From positions 1-64,000 of the forward strand of contig DATJTI010000071.1 of NCBI GenBank assembly GCA_035503615.1: DNA of 64,000 nucleotides, read 5' to 3'. The position numbers and the translations under genes are program-made. The notes beneath the pieces are model-generated. The model was given only the letters and a program-made list of their open reading frames with translations. It did no database searches and had not been told where the DNA came from. Position 1 is the first letter of the stretch. Each line of letters begins with the position of its first letter. Origin of the DNA: AP-15 sp035503615. GTDB taxonomy: Bacteria; Pseudomonadota; Alphaproteobacteria; ATCC43930; CGMCC-115725. This document shows, piece after piece, positions 1 to 8,809 of this stretch.

Positions 1-358
1 ATGTAGTCGCCGGCATCGCCGCCTGCCCAATCCCGAGCAACACTGTCCGATCGCTGCCATAGCGCAGTCCGCCGGCGGGGCCGGGCGGCCGCGTCGTGCC
101 GGCGCCGCGAGAGGGCGCGGGGAGCCGCCGATTGCGGCGTCGGGGAACCAGGCGGCAGCAACCGGAACGCTGCCAAGGACGACTGGCAGCCGGCGGGCGG
201 TATTACGGGGACCGTGGCCGACCGGCCTGATGCCGCGGCGCCGGGGTGGCCTCGATGGCGAGTTCAACCCTTGACCGGTCACCCACCGCGCCGCCAGCCG
301 TGCCACGGCGTGCGCGGTTGACACGCAGGTCACGGGAATGGTCGCCGGCATCGGCCGC
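1..358. other. Left-edge stretch with no supported gene
   Basis: No frame here shows convincing protein character. On the plus strand the third frame is open from the edge to a TAG at 60-62 (19 codons), which could be the tail of a gene entering from the left but is too short to judge. On the minus strand two frames run open to the edge, but their translations are Arg/Pro/Ala-rich, as expected of shadow frames in GC-rich DNA. No RNA gene or clear terminator was seen. Confidence 0.4.
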
Positions 359-583
359 TCATCCGACGGCCGTGACCTCCTTGCTCGGCATGGTCGGCGC
401 CACCGCCAACTGGTTGCCGGCGATCAGCATCTTGCAGTGGTCGTAGAGGGCGACCCGCGCGGCCTCGGTGCGGTTGTTGCCGTAGAGCCCGGTTTCCACC
501 AAGCGGTCGAGATACCAGACGGTCTGGGTGTTGAGCGAGAGCGTGATGAGTTCCGATTTCAGTGGGTTGACATCTCGCGCCAT
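359..583 (-). CDS. Ribbon-helix-helix (CopG/Arc-like) small protein
   Basis: A 74-residue protein with the layout of a ribbon-helix-helix DNA-binding fold. A short beta strand (residues about 10-16, LITLSLN) is followed by an amphipathic helix (TVWYLDRLVETG), a turn with the typical G-x-x-x-x-R-T/S-E signature (GNNRTEAAR) and a second helix up to about residue 50. Proteins of this family are usually dimeric repressors or antitoxins, often autoregulated. The last 20 residues look disordered. The start ATG has no strong Shine-Dalgarno sequence. No toxin gene lies beside it; the next feature upstream is an AT-rich stretch (about 605-650) that could hold its promoter. The fold assignment is fairly confident; target and role are unknown. 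Confidence 0.75.
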   Translation of the reverse strand: MARDVNPLKSELITLSLNTQTVWYLDRLVETGLYGNNRTEAARVALYDHCKMLIAGNQLAVAPTMPSKEVTAVG

Positions 584-1039
584 GGCGACCGCCCATCATC
601 GATGCGGATAACAATGCCAAAACTATGGCATAAAAATAGCCCACTGCGAGCAGAATCTTGCCGTGATCGACGCTTTTGCGTCATCCCGTCGCTCGATTTC
701 CGGCGCCAACCTGGCGGGGCGGGTGGCACCCGTGCGGCGCAGGTGCGGCTGCGGTGAGGCGGGCGATCTCCTGCCGAGACCGCCCGCTCCATCCCCCGGC
801 ACGATCGGCGCGCCGGCGCTGCCCTACCCACCCTCGGCTTCAGGCCGGTCGGCAACCGCCGCAGCGCTTCGACCGCACGCCCGAGAGCTTAATGCAATGG
901 TCGAACCGGGCAATGGCGCAGACCCTGCTCCACAGGGTTGTCCCCTAGAAAACCCACTTATCCCGGTTTCGTCCGCCGAACCGTCCACCTGGAGGAGCCT
1001 GCGCCGGCGACAAGCCGGGGATTTCCCGAGCCGGCGGCG
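584..1039. other. Intergenic region between the RHH gene and rnpB
   Basis: About 456 bases with no credible gene. The part next to the RHH gene (605-650) is clearly AT-richer than its surroundings and is a plausible promoter region for that minus-strand gene. The rest is GC-rich, and open frames through it have arginine/proline-rich shadow translations. The region nearest 1040 lies just downstream of the rnpB 3' end and may include its terminator, but no clean hairpin plus T-run is visible. Confidence 0.4.
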
Positions 1040-1478
1040 CCAGACGGCTTGTAAGCCGGGTTCTGTCCCGCTCCGAGCCGCCGATCTGCAGCACGGGGCG
1101 GTGACGGCCATTCCTCTGGGATGCCCGTCACCGGGCATCTCCTGCGACCGACCCGAGCGGCGGCGCGAAGGACCGCCCGGCCATTCCGATCGCTCCGCGG
1201 AGCGATCCGCGACGGCCTGCCGCTCCTACTTGGTCTTGCTCCCGGTGGGGTTTTCCCTGCCGCCGCCGTTGCCGGTGGCGCGGTGCGCTCTTGCCGCACC
1301 ATTTCACCCTTGCCGTCCACCCGCGGAGGTTGCCGCGAGGGGACTTGGCGGTGTCTTTTCTGTGGCACTGTCCCTGAGGTCGCCCTCGCCGGGGGTTACC
1401 CGGCACCGTTCCTCCGTGGAGCCCGGACTTTCCTCTCGTTGCGCGATGGCAAAGAGCGGCCGTCCCGCCGTCTGGCCC
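1040..1478 (-). ncRNA. rnpB: RNase P RNA (M1 RNA), bacterial type A
   Basis: Catalytic RNA of ribonuclease P, which removes 5' leaders from pre-tRNAs. On the minus strand the conserved 5' core GAGGAAAGTCCGGGCTCC is at about 1420-1438, the universally conserved AGAGGAATGG-type stretch at about 1105-1120, and the conserved 3' core GACAGAACCCGGCTTAC at about 1050-1070. The two ends pair as helix P1: GCCAGACGGC at 1467-1476 with GCCGTCTGGC at 1039-1048. The length of about 440 nt is normal for alphaproteobacteria. Exact ends are inferred from P1 pairing. A promoter-like sequence sits immediately upstream. Confidence 0.95.
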
Positions 1479-1481
1479 CGC

Positions 1482-1511
1482 CTATTTGGCGTGCTGGAGC
1501 GCCGATGTCAA
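1482..1511 (-). promoter_or_regulatory. Sigma-70 promoter for rnpB
   Basis: On the minus strand a perfect -35 TTGACA (1506-1511) is followed after 18 bases by AAATAG (1482-1487), a weak -10. Transcription would start near 1475-1477, exactly where the P1 helix of RNase P RNA begins. The position match is the main support; no start-site data exist here. Confidence 0.6.
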
Positions 1512-1556
1512 AGCCCGACAGCGGTTTGGCGGCTCCGCTCCGGCAACCCGGTTCGT

Positions 1557-2501
1557 TCAGGGGGTCATCGCGATCCCGTCAGCGGCGGCAAACTTGGTCC
1601 CGACATTGCCGCCGAATTGCGGGTTGACGAGACGGGTCCCGCTGCCGGCGGTCGCATCGACTGCCGTCTGACAGGCGAAATAGGGTGAAATGAACGTGTT
1701 GTGAGCCGCATAGCGCGAAACGATCGCGAGGCAGGTCGGGGCCACTTCGAGGTCCATCGCGTCGATCGTGTTGGCGAAGCTGTAGCCGTTTTCAAGCAAC
1801 AGGCCGACACCGCCGCGCGCGCTCGCCGATCCGGCGCCGCTGATCCGGGAAATCTGGGTCTGTTCGAGCGCGATCCCGGCGGCACCACCGGCGGAATCGG
1901 CGACCGCGAAAATCTGCGAGTTCAGGACATAGTTCAACTGCAACCCGCCGGCGCGCCGGCCGGCGCCCGCGTTGTTGACGATCAGATGATCGATCTTCAT
2001 CGAGTTCTGGGCATCGGAAAAATCGGGGCGTCCGATCACGACCGCATAGCTGTCGCTATTGGCGTTGACAAACAAGGTGCCTTGCTCGTTGAAATAAAAG
2101 CATCCCTTTGGCGAGGTCGGCGTACCACCGGAGCATTCGATCTCCAGCACCGGATTGGCGGAAATCGATTTGCCATCAAGCACGGCACCCATGGAGATCA
2201 CGCGAAAGCCGGTGTCCGACCGGGTCCGGTAGTCGATCACGAACGGGCGGGTCAGCCGGAACGTGCCGTGCGGCAGCAGCAACGGTTCGTCCGTGGCCAT
2301 GGCCGCAGCAAGCGCACGCTCGAGGGCTGCGGTATCGTCGCTGCGGTCGTTGCCGGTAGCGCCGTAGCAGCGGGCGTCGATCCATGGGTTCGCGGCACAG
2401 GCCGCCGGCGTGATGCCTGCAGCGTGGGCCGGCAGCAGCCATGACGGCAACTGTGAGAACATAATGAGAACGATTGCCGCGATAACGCAACAGCGCGCCA
2501 T
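1557..2501 (-). CDS. Secreted right-handed beta-helix protein (pectate lyase 3-like)
   Basis: A 314-residue exported protein. Residues 1-28 form a Sec signal peptide with cleavage after AHA. The segment about 38-75 (ARCYGATGNDRSDDTAALERAL) is the N-terminal motif of pectate-lyase-3/tailspike-type beta-helix proteins: an Asp-rich turn, then a helix capping the solenoid. After it come repeated short strands with Asn-rich turns. Members bind or cleave acidic or surface polysaccharides outside the cytoplasm, but no catalytic triad can be named from this sequence, so lyase activity is unproven. AGGAG lies six bases before the ATG. It stands alone between rnpB and a divergent AT-rich leader. Substrate unknown. 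Confidence 0.7.
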   Translation of the reverse strand: MARCCVIAAIVLIMFSQLPSWLLPAHAAGITPAACAANPWIDARCYGATGNDRSDDTAALERALAAAMATDEPLLLPHGTFRLTRPFVIDYRTRSDTGFRVISMGAVLDGKSISANPVLEIECSGGTPTSPKGCFYFNEQGTLFVNANSDSYAVVIGRPDFSDAQNSMKIDHLIVNNAGAGRRAGGLQLNYVLNSQIFAVADSAGGAAGIALEQTQISRISGAGSASARGGVGLLLENGYSFANTIDAMDLEVAPTCLAIVSRYAAHNTFISPYFACQTAVDATAGSGTRLVNPQFGGNVGTKFAAADGIAMTP

Positions 2502-2582
2502 GCTGTCTCCTGTGACGAACGCCCCGCGGGATCAGCCACGGCAGACGGGAGCGATGAGAAGTTGGCGGTTGTGGTTATAACT

Positions 2583-2596
2583 GACCGTTCACGGTC
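2583..2596. promoter_or_regulatory. Inverted repeat GACCGT-TC-ACGGTC, possible operator
   Basis: A perfect 6+6 bp inverted repeat with a two-base centre, inside the AT-rich leader (about 2560-2650) upstream of the minus-strand beta-helix gene. The arrangement fits a dimeric regulator site near that gene's promoter. It could equally be a chance palindrome. Confidence 0.35.
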
Positions 2597-2720
2597 TGTC
2601 TCTAAAAATCTCGCATTCAGGGTAAAATTTTTATAATCATGCCATTTTACGAGCAATTACCGCGAGTTCTCCGGCACAAGACCCAATCGACACCCGTTTT
2701 CAAAATTCTGCAGCTACGCT

Positions 2721-3653
2721 TCAGCGCGCGGCCGCGCTCCGCCACAGCCCGTAGAGGACGATGCCGCACAGGATCAGGCCGGCGCCGAGCGCGCGCCCGG
2801 CGGTCAGCCTTTCGCCGAGCAGCGCCACCCCGACCACGATCACGGTGACCAGTTCGCAATTGGCGATGACCGCATAGCTGGCCGGCCCGAGCCGCGGCAC
2901 GCTGTAGGAGAACAGCGTGACGGTCAGTGCGCCGGGGCCGAGCGCGACGACCAGGATCAGCAGCCAACTACCGAATGACCGCGGAATGTCGAGGCCGATG
3001 ACGAGGCTCGTTGCAGTGAAGGTCAGCGCCAGCCCGAGATAGAGAAAAGCGGCACCGATCAGCGGCGGATGGCGCCGCATCAGCACCGAATTGGCGGCGA
3101 GATAGAGCGCGTAGATGACCGGGGCCGGCAAGATCCACATCAGGCCGCCGGGATCAAGACCGCCGCCGCGCATTCCCGGCACCGCGATCAGCCCGGCCCC
3201 GATCAGGATCAGCGCCACGCACAGCACCGCCCGCGGGCGGATCGGCCGCTTGAAGATCAGCCGGTCGAGCACCAGCGTCAGCGCCGGGTAGGTATAGAAC
3301 AGCAGGATCGCGATGCTGGTCTCGAGGGTGTGCAGGCTTTCCCAGAAGCACAGGGTCTGCCCGGCGCCGAGGGTCGCGCCGACCAGTGTGATCCGCCACG
3401 CACCCCGGCGCAGCGCCGCGCGGATACCGTGTCCGGCCATGGCGGCCGCCATCGAGAGCGGCACCAGCGCCAGGCCATAGCGCCACACCAGCATCGAAGG
3501 GGCGCTGATCCCGGCCCTGTAGAGCTGCAAGGTCATGATCGGCATGAACCCGACCATGACGCTGCCGCCGATTGCGGCAAATGCCGCGCGCCAAGCCCGC
3601 GGTTGCTGCCCTGCCGTCCCGGTCAGGTTCTGTGCCGGATCGGTCGCGGCCAT
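2721..3653 (-). CDS. EamA/DMT-family transporter
   Basis: A 310-residue integral membrane protein with about ten hydrophobic segments arranged as two EamA repeats (roughly residues 20-150 and 165-300), the normal length and architecture of drug/metabolite exporters in the inner membrane. Recognisable features are the first-repeat segment ending in VLDRLIFKRPIRP and the second-repeat segment with PAPVIYALYLAANSV. Substrates of this family range from amino acids and nucleosides to drugs and cannot be told from sequence. The gene stands alone, transcribed toward the beta-helix gene, with a weak ribosome binding site. The C-terminus is rich in Ala/Arg. Confidence 0.85.
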   Translation of the reverse strand: MAATDPAQNLTGTAGQQPRAWRAAFAAIGGSVMVGFMPIMTLQLYRAGISAPSMLVWRYGLALVPLSMAAAMAGHGIRAALRRGAWRITLVGATLGAGQTLCFWESLHTLETSIAILLFYTYPALTLVLDRLIFKRPIRPRAVLCVALILIGAGLIAVPGMRGGGLDPGGLMWILPAPVIYALYLAANSVLMRRHPPLIGAAFLYLGLALTFTATSLVIGLDIPRSFGSWLLILVVALGPGALTVTLFSYSVPRLGPASYAVIANCELVTVIVVGVALLGERLTAGRALGAGLILCGIVLYGLWRSAAAR

Positions 3654-3764
3654 CGGTCCCGCCTGCGGCTCACTATGCGCTCGTCACCGGCTGCGGTCGG
3701 CCATATGGCGCGTCACCGCCGCGCATGCAGGCTCCGGTCGCGCAACCGGGGCGGCACCTCGTCG

Positions 3765-3809
3765 CTATTCGACCTGCCGCTGCTCGCCCTGCCGCTATTC
3801 GGCCTGCCG
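3765..3809. repeat. 15-bp tandem repeat, three copies
   Basis: Units CTATTCGACCTGCCG (3765-3779), CTGCTCGCCCTGCCG (3780-3794) and CTATTCGGCCTGCCG (3795-3809) lie head to tail. The last unit forms the 3' end of the amidohydrolase gene, giving its final RQAE and stop; the two others lie just downstream and keep the same frame. This looks like duplication of the gene's own tail. Confidence 0.85.
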
Positions 3810-4946
3810 TTCGTACCAGATCCGCCCGTCCTTGATCGTCAGCTGGGCGATCAGGCGGCGCTTGGCAGTGACAGTGTTGCCGTCGCTATCGCGCAGCTCG
3901 AAAGCGCCGTCGCGCAGCTCGAACACGGCGATGTCGGCGTTGGCGCCGGGCTTGAGCGTGCCGACAGTTCCCTCGTAGCCGAGGATCTTCGCCGGGGCCG
4001 CGGTCGCGCGCCGCACCAGCTCGTCGAGTGGCATGCCGAAATGCAACAGCTTCGACATCGTCGTCGGCAGGTCGAACACCGGGCCGTTGGTGGCGCTGGT
4101 GAAGGTCAGGTCGGTCGAGATCGTATCGGGCAGAAAGCCCTGGTCGAGCGCCTTCTCGATCAGCGGAAAGCTGAAATGGCTGCGGCCATGGGCGCAGTCG
4201 AAAATGATGCCGTGGCGCTGCGCTTCGACGACCTCCTTCAGCACCAGCTGCTTCTCCTGGCCCATGATGCCGTGGGCCCGGCCATGATAGCAGTGGGTGA
4301 CGATGTCGCCGGGCTTCATATGGGCAAGCAACTCGGGCAGCGGGATCGGCGAATCGGTGATGTGCATCATCATCGGCACGCCACCCGCCATGTCGGCGGT
4401 GCGGCGCGCGAGCTTGACCGGCTCTGCCGTGTATTCCCAGACGAGCCCGGGCCCGTAGCGCAATTTGACGCCGATCGCGAGGTCGGGGTTCTCGCTGATC
4501 GTGCGGGCGCAGCCCTCGGGGTCGGCATAGGGGAAATGCGCCAGCTCGCCGCCGCGCGACGTGCCGACGATGCCGATCGCCGACAGGTTGACAAAGGCGC
4601 GGGTGCGGGTGCGCACTTCACGGTCGAGAACCTGCCGCAGCCCCGCGAAGGTGGCCGAGCCTGTGCTGCCGGCATCGCACAGTGTCGTCACCCCGCTCGC
4701 CCGGCAGAAGCGGTCGGTGTCGCCGGCCATGTCGTGGGCGTTGACAAAGATGTGCGCGTGGAGGTCAACGAGCCCCGGCGTCACCAGCCGGCCTCGGGCG
4801 CTAAGGGTGCGGCGCGCCTCGGCTCGCGGCAGCGATGGCGCCACCGCGGCGATCTTGCCGCCGGCGATGCCGATATCCATGATTCCGCGCAACCCGGCGG
4901 CGGGGTCGAGCACCTCGCCACCCGTCAGCAGAAGATCGTATTGCAC
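3795..4946 (-). CDS. Amidohydrolase/deacetylase-family metallohydrolase
   Basis: A 383-residue cytoplasmic enzyme of the amidohydrolase superfamily, close in architecture to dihydroorotase/D-aminoacylase-like deacetylases. Visible metal ligands are the HxH pair in DLHAH (H63, H65), the probable carboxylated lysine K161 (GVKLRYG), H195 (MMMHITDS), H218/H221 (THCYHG) and D279 (STDLT). These imply a binuclear metal site that hydrolyses an amide or ester. An N-terminal beta-sandwich strand set (1-55) and its C-terminal counterpart (GTLKPGANADIAVFEL) frame the barrel. The start is GTG with GGGAGGG seven bases upstream. Substrate unknown. It is divergent from the DHA2 pump, and its last codons belong to a 15-bp tandem repeat. 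Confidence 0.85.
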   Translation of the reverse strand: MQYDLLLTGGEVLDPAAGLRGIMDIGIAGGKIAAVAPSLPRAEARRTLSARGRLVTPGLVDLHAHIFVNAHDMAGDTDRFCRASGVTTLCDAGSTGSATFAGLRQVLDREVRTRTRAFVNLSAIGIVGTSRGGELAHFPYADPEGCARTISENPDLAIGVKLRYGPGLVWEYTAEPVKLARRTADMAGGVPMMMHITDSPIPLPELLAHMKPGDIVTHCYHGRAHGIMGQEKQLVLKEVVEAQRHGIIFDCAHGRSHFSFPLIEKALDQGFLPDTISTDLTFTSATNGPVFDLPTTMSKLLHFGMPLDELVRRATAAPAKILGYEGTVGTLKPGANADIAVFELRDGAFELRDSDGNTVTAKRRLIAQLTIKDGRIWYERQAE

Positions 4947-5128
4947 TGAGCGCCCTCCCGATCATGTCCGGCGGCCATCGTCGATGATCGGGACGGTGCT
5001 GACAACCGGCGCCGTCGTGAGCAGGCTCGCCCGCAGCCCAGCGTCGCGGCGAACGCAACCGCTCGCGCATTGTCCTTGCCCATATCGTAGCCGTAAAGTC
5101 CGGCCTTTGCCCAAATTGGAGGCATGGT

Positions 5129-6631
5129 TTGGACCAAGCGGTAGCCCCGCCGCAACTGCCGAGCAGCGTCGTCCCGCAGCGCGGCATGGTGCTGATGGCG
5201 GCGCTGATGGCGACATTCATGGCCGCGGTCGAAAGCACCATCGTCGCCACCGCGATGCCGACCATTGTCGGCGATCTCGGCGGGTTCCGGCTGTTCAGCT
5301 GGGTGTTTGCCGCCTACCTGCTGACGATGGCGGTGTCGGTGCCGATCTATGGCCGGCTCGCCGACATCTACGGGCGCAAGCGGGTCTTCTTTACCGGCAC
5401 CGGCATCTTTCTGATCGGCACGACGCTGTGCGGCTTTTCGCGCTCGATGCTGATGCTGGTGATCTTCCGCGCGCTGCAAGGGATCGGCGCCGGGGCGATC
5501 CAGCCGATCGCCAGCACCGTGATCGGCGACATCTACACCCCGGCGGAGCGGGCGCGGGTGCAGGGCTATCTGTCGAGCGTATTCGGGGTCTCGGCGATCG
5601 TCGGCCCGGCGCTCGGCGCCTTTCTCGTCGAGCATGTCAATTGGGCGGTGGTGTTCTGGGTCAATCTACCGATCGGCGCGGCCAGCATCACGATGTTCGC
5701 GCTCTATCTGCCCGAGCGGGTCGAGCGCCGCCAGCACCGCATCGATTATCTGGGTGCCGTCTTGCTGATCATCGGCGTCGGCGCGCCGATGCTGGCGCTG
5801 GTGCAGGCGCGCAGCCTCGCTACCGGCAGCCTCGCCTCGCTCGTCGGGCTCGGGCTGGCGCTGCTGCTGGCGCTCTTCGTGCACGAGGCGCGCGCGCCCG
5901 AGCCGATGGTGCCATTCCGATTGTGGCGCAACCGGGTCATAGCACTCGCCAATTTCGGCATCTTCGGCACCGGCTCGACGATGATGGCGGTCAGCGCCTT
6001 TCTGCCGACCTATGTGCAGGGCGTCATGGGCCGGAGCCCCGCCGTTGCCGGGCTGGTGCTCGGCTGTATGTCGGTCAGCTGGATGTTCGCCTCGTTCGCC
6101 GGCGGCCGGTTAATGATCCTCACCTCCTATCGGCTGGCCGCCGCGCTCGGCGGCATGGCGCTCGCCGCGGGAGCGCTGATCCTGACCTGGCTGCAGCCGG
6201 AGAGCGGCATCCTGTTGGCGTCAGCCGGGTCCTTGGTCATGGGCATCGGCATGGGCGCCTGCAACACCGCCTTTCTCGTTTCGATCCAGGCGAGTGTGGG
6301 CTGGCATGAGCGCGGCGTCGCGACCGGTGCCAACATGTTCATGCGGGTGATCGGTCAGTCGTTTGGTGCCGCACTCGGCGGAGCGATCCTCAATTTTGGC
6401 GTGTTCCGCCGGGTTCCGGATGCGGTCGATGCGGTCAACCGGCTGTTGGAGCCGAGCTTGCGCCATGGCCTCGGGCCGGGCGAGATCGCGCGGCTGACGA
6501 ACGCGGTCGCCGGCGCATTGCATGAGGTCTACTGGGTCGCGACCTTGACCGCGGTGCTGACCTTCATCGTCGCCGCCAGCTTCCCGGCGCGGCTGAGCCC
6601 GTTGCGTCCGGCCGCCCCGCCATCGCGTTGA
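5129..6631 (+). CDS. DHA2-family MFS drug efflux pump (EmrB/QacA-like)
   Basis: A 500-residue inner-membrane protein with about 14 transmembrane segments, typical of DHA2 proton-coupled multidrug exporters. Motif A between TM2 and TM3 reads GRLADIYGRKRVF, and motif C in TM5 includes GVSAIVGPALGAF. The N-terminal motif D1-like acidic segment VESTIVATAMPTI is conserved. The start is TTG at 5129: GGAGG ends six bases before it, while the nearby ATG at 5124 hits a stop after a few codons. No periplasmic adaptor (EmrA) gene is adjacent, so it probably works alone. It is divergent from the amidohydrolase with a 182-bp shared upstream region. Confidence 0.88.
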   Translation: MDQAVAPPQLPSSVVPQRGMVLMAALMATFMAAVESTIVATAMPTIVGDLGGFRLFSWVFAAYLLTMAVSVPIYGRLADIYGRKRVFFTGTGIFLIGTTLCGFSRSMLMLVIFRALQGIGAGAIQPIASTVIGDIYTPAERARVQGYLSSVFGVSAIVGPALGAFLVEHVNWAVVFWVNLPIGAASITMFALYLPERVERRQHRIDYLGAVLLIIGVGAPMLALVQARSLATGSLASLVGLGLALLLALFVHEARAPEPMVPFRLWRNRVIALANFGIFGTGSTMMAVSAFLPTYVQGVMGRSPAVAGLVLGCMSVSWMFASFAGGRLMILTSYRLAAALGGMALAAGALILTWLQPESGILLASAGSLVMGIGMGACNTAFLVSIQASVGWHERGVATGANMFMRVIGQSFGAALGGAILNFGVFRRVPDAVDAVNRLLEPSLRHGLGPGEIARLTNAVAGALHEVYWVATLTAVLTFIVAASFPARLSPLRPAAPPSR

Positions 6632-6702
6632 GCCGCCATCCGATCGGCCTATAATCGCGTTCAATCGAGTAATCGGGACCAATCGAGACGGAGGAGAACG
6701 CG

Positions 6703-7668
6703 ATGGCAGCCATTCTCGGAACCGACGGCTACCGCTACCAGGTGGTCAATGATTGGGCAAAACTGCCCGACGGCTGGAAGTGGGATGCCGATGTCGCCGC
6801 GGTCGGGGTCGACCGGCACGACAATGTCTACGCCTTCAGCCGCGGCGCGCACCCGATGATCGTGTTCGATCGCAACGGCAACTTTCTGCGCTCCTGGGGC
6901 GAAGGGGTGTTCCACCGCCCGCACGGCGTTCACATGGCGGCGGACGACACGCTGTTCCTGACCGATGACGGCGACCACACGGTGCGCAAATGCACTCTCG
7001 AGGGCCGGGTATTGCTGACCCTCGGCATCGCCGGCAAGCCCGCACCCTATATGAGCGGTGAACCGTTCCACCGCTGCACCCATACCGCACTGTCGCCGCA
7101 GGGCGAGATTTACGTCTCGGACGGCTACGGCAACGCCCGCGTTCACAAATATTCGCCCGACGGCAAGTTGCTCCTGGCCTGGGGCGAGCCCGGCACCGAT
7201 CCCGGCCAGTTCAACATTGCGCATAATGTGTGCTGTGATCCCGATGGCTGGGTCTATGTCGCCGACCGCGAGAACCACCGCATCCAGGTGTTCGACGGCA
7301 ACGGCAAGTACGAGACGCAGTGGAACAACATGCACCGCCCGTCCGGACTCTATATGGAAAGCGGAACGCGGACGCCGCGCTTTTATGTCGGCGAGATCGG
7401 CGGCGGCATGGGGGTCAATTACGATCATCCGGGGATCGGCCCCCGCGTCAGCATCTATTCGCATACAGGCGAGATGCTGGCGCGGCTCGGCAACCGGCCA
7501 GCCGGTCTCGAACCCGGCCAATTCGTCTCGCCGCACGGCCTTGCCGTCGACAGCCATGGCGACATCTATGTCGGCGAGGTGTCGTTCACCAACTGGGGCA
7601 ACCGCTACAAGGGCGAGCCGTTCCCGCCCGGCCTGCGCGCCCTGCAAAAGCTGGCCAAGCTGGACTGA
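6703..7668 (+). CDS. NHL-repeat six-bladed beta-propeller protein (peptidylglycine lyase-like)
   Basis: A 321-residue protein of repeated NHL units such as FHRPHGVHMAADDTLFLTDDG, PGQFNIAHNVCCDPDGWVYVADREN and PGQFVSPHGLAVDSHGDIYVGE. It resembles the peptidyl-alpha-hydroxyglycine alpha-amidating lyase-like propeller family common in environmental proteobacteria. The propeller usually binds a ligand or metal at its centre; amidating lyase activity is not implied in bacteria. No signal peptide is present, so it is likely cytoplasmic. GGAGGAG lies eight bases before the ATG. It follows the DHA2 pump by 71 bp on the same strand and could be co-transcribed. Role unknown. Confidence 0.8.
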   Translation: MAAILGTDGYRYQVVNDWAKLPDGWKWDADVAAVGVDRHDNVYAFSRGAHPMIVFDRNGNFLRSWGEGVFHRPHGVHMAADDTLFLTDDGDHTVRKCTLEGRVLLTLGIAGKPAPYMSGEPFHRCTHTALSPQGEIYVSDGYGNARVHKYSPDGKLLLAWGEPGTDPGQFNIAHNVCCDPDGWVYVADRENHRIQVFDGNGKYETQWNNMHRPSGLYMESGTRTPRFYVGEIGGGMGVNYDHPGIGPRVSIYSHTGEMLARLGNRPAGLEPGQFVSPHGLAVDSHGDIYVGEVSFTNWGNRYKGEPFPPGLRALQKLAKLD

Positions 7669-7717
7669 GCTCTGCCGCACCCGGGTCTGCGCCCATCTGC
7701 ACCGGGCGCTCGCGAAC

Positions 7718-7731
7718 CCCGGACGTCCGGG
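7718..7731. terminator. Palindromic hairpin between convergent genes
   Basis: CCCGG-ACGT-CCGGG forms a perfect palindrome in the 100-bp gap between the plus-strand NHL gene and the minus-strand hydrolase. Such a site could end transcription from both sides. There is no T-run, so intrinsic termination is not proven. Confidence 0.4.
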
Positions 7732-7768
7732 CCAGTCGCGCGAGACACCTCGTATTTCTGCCGCGGCC

Positions 7769-8623
7769 TCAGCCCTGGTGTTGCCCGACGATTTCGGCGA
7801 GCAGCGGGGTGAACGCGTCGGCGGCTTCGTAGGCGACCCAGTGGCCGGCGCCGGGGATGACCTCGAAGCGCAGGCCGGGCTGGATGCTGTCGAGCACGCG
7901 GCGGCGCTCATCGAGATAGGGTCCGGCGCCGGCGTCGCGCCCGCCCCAGATGCCGGAAAGCCGCGCCGTCACCCGCGGCAGCGCCTGCAGCAGCGTGTCG
8001 GTGCGCGAAAAGCGCCGGCTCCTGACCCGGCCGCGCGGCGCGTTCAGGTATTGAATATAGACGGCGAGGTCGTCGATCTTGTCCTTGTCGGCGATCATCA
8101 GCACACCGAGATTGTGCCGGGCGATCGCCAAGAGCTCGTCGACGGTCCCGCCCGGCTTCTGGCGCTCGAGCTCGGTCGGCTGCCGCGGCAGGCCGAGCCC
8201 GTTCGAGCCGACGATCGTGAAGCCGCGCACCTGCGCGCCCAGCAATGCCGCGACATGACCGCCGACCACCCCGCCAAACGAGAAGCCGGCGAGATGAAAG
8301 CGCTCTCCGCCCGGCAATATCATCGCCAGCCCGGCGGCGATGATTTGCGCCAGGCTCTCGGCGGTGTGCGGCTCGGGCGGGGTCGCCGAGCAGCCGAGCC
8401 CCGGCAGGTCAGGGGCGATGACGCTGTAATCGCGCGCCAAGGGCAGCACGTTCCTGATCCAGTGCATCCACGAGCCGTAGCCGCCATGCAGCAGCACCAG
8501 CGCCGGGCCGCCTCCCCAGCGGTGCCAGACCATGTGGCCATCGCCGCACGGGGTCTCGATGCGCGTCGCCTCGGCGGCAATGCCGGCGACGAGGTCTTTG
8601 GTTGCTGTACTGATCCCGGCCAC
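7769..8623 (-). CDS. Alpha/beta-fold hydrolase
   Basis: A 284-residue alpha/beta hydrolase. The oxyanion-hole HG motif is in VLLHGGYGSW (residues about 43-52), the nucleophile elbow G-x-S-x-G is GFSFGG (about 114-119), and the catalytic histidine lies in IPGAGHWVAYE near the C-terminus; the acid is probably in the IWGGRDAGAG segment. These place it with C-C bond hydrolases and esterases of aromatic or lipid catabolism. The start is GTG with a G-rich stretch upstream. The surrounding genes (amidohydrolase, efflux, propeller) suggest uptake and breakdown of xenobiotic-like compounds, but the substrate cannot be read from the sequence. Confidence 0.88.
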   Translation of the reverse strand: MAGISTATKDLVAGIAAEATRIETPCGDGHMVWHRWGGGPALVLLHGGYGSWMHWIRNVLPLARDYSVIAPDLPGLGCSATPPEPHTAESLAQIIAAGLAMILPGGERFHLAGFSFGGVVGGHVAALLGAQVRGFTIVGSNGLGLPRQPTELERQKPGGTVDELLAIARHNLGVLMIADKDKIDDLAVYIQYLNAPRGRVRSRRFSRTDTLLQALPRVTARLSGIWGGRDAGAGPYLDERRRVLDSIQPGLRFEVIPGAGHWVAYEAADAFTPLLAEIVGQHQG

Positions 8624-8809
8624 TCTTCGCCCCCGAATATCCTGTACCGGTGCCTGATTAGCCGGTTTCGCGGCGCGCGCCTAGCACCGGATCAGGCCGC
8701 GTCAGCATGGCAAAAGCACGGTTCGCCCTCCCCGACCGTGAAGACGTAACTATATCACCCCGAGTAGGCGTCGCCGGACCCGGCGGCCCGCCCCGTTCGG
8801 AGCCGATGG

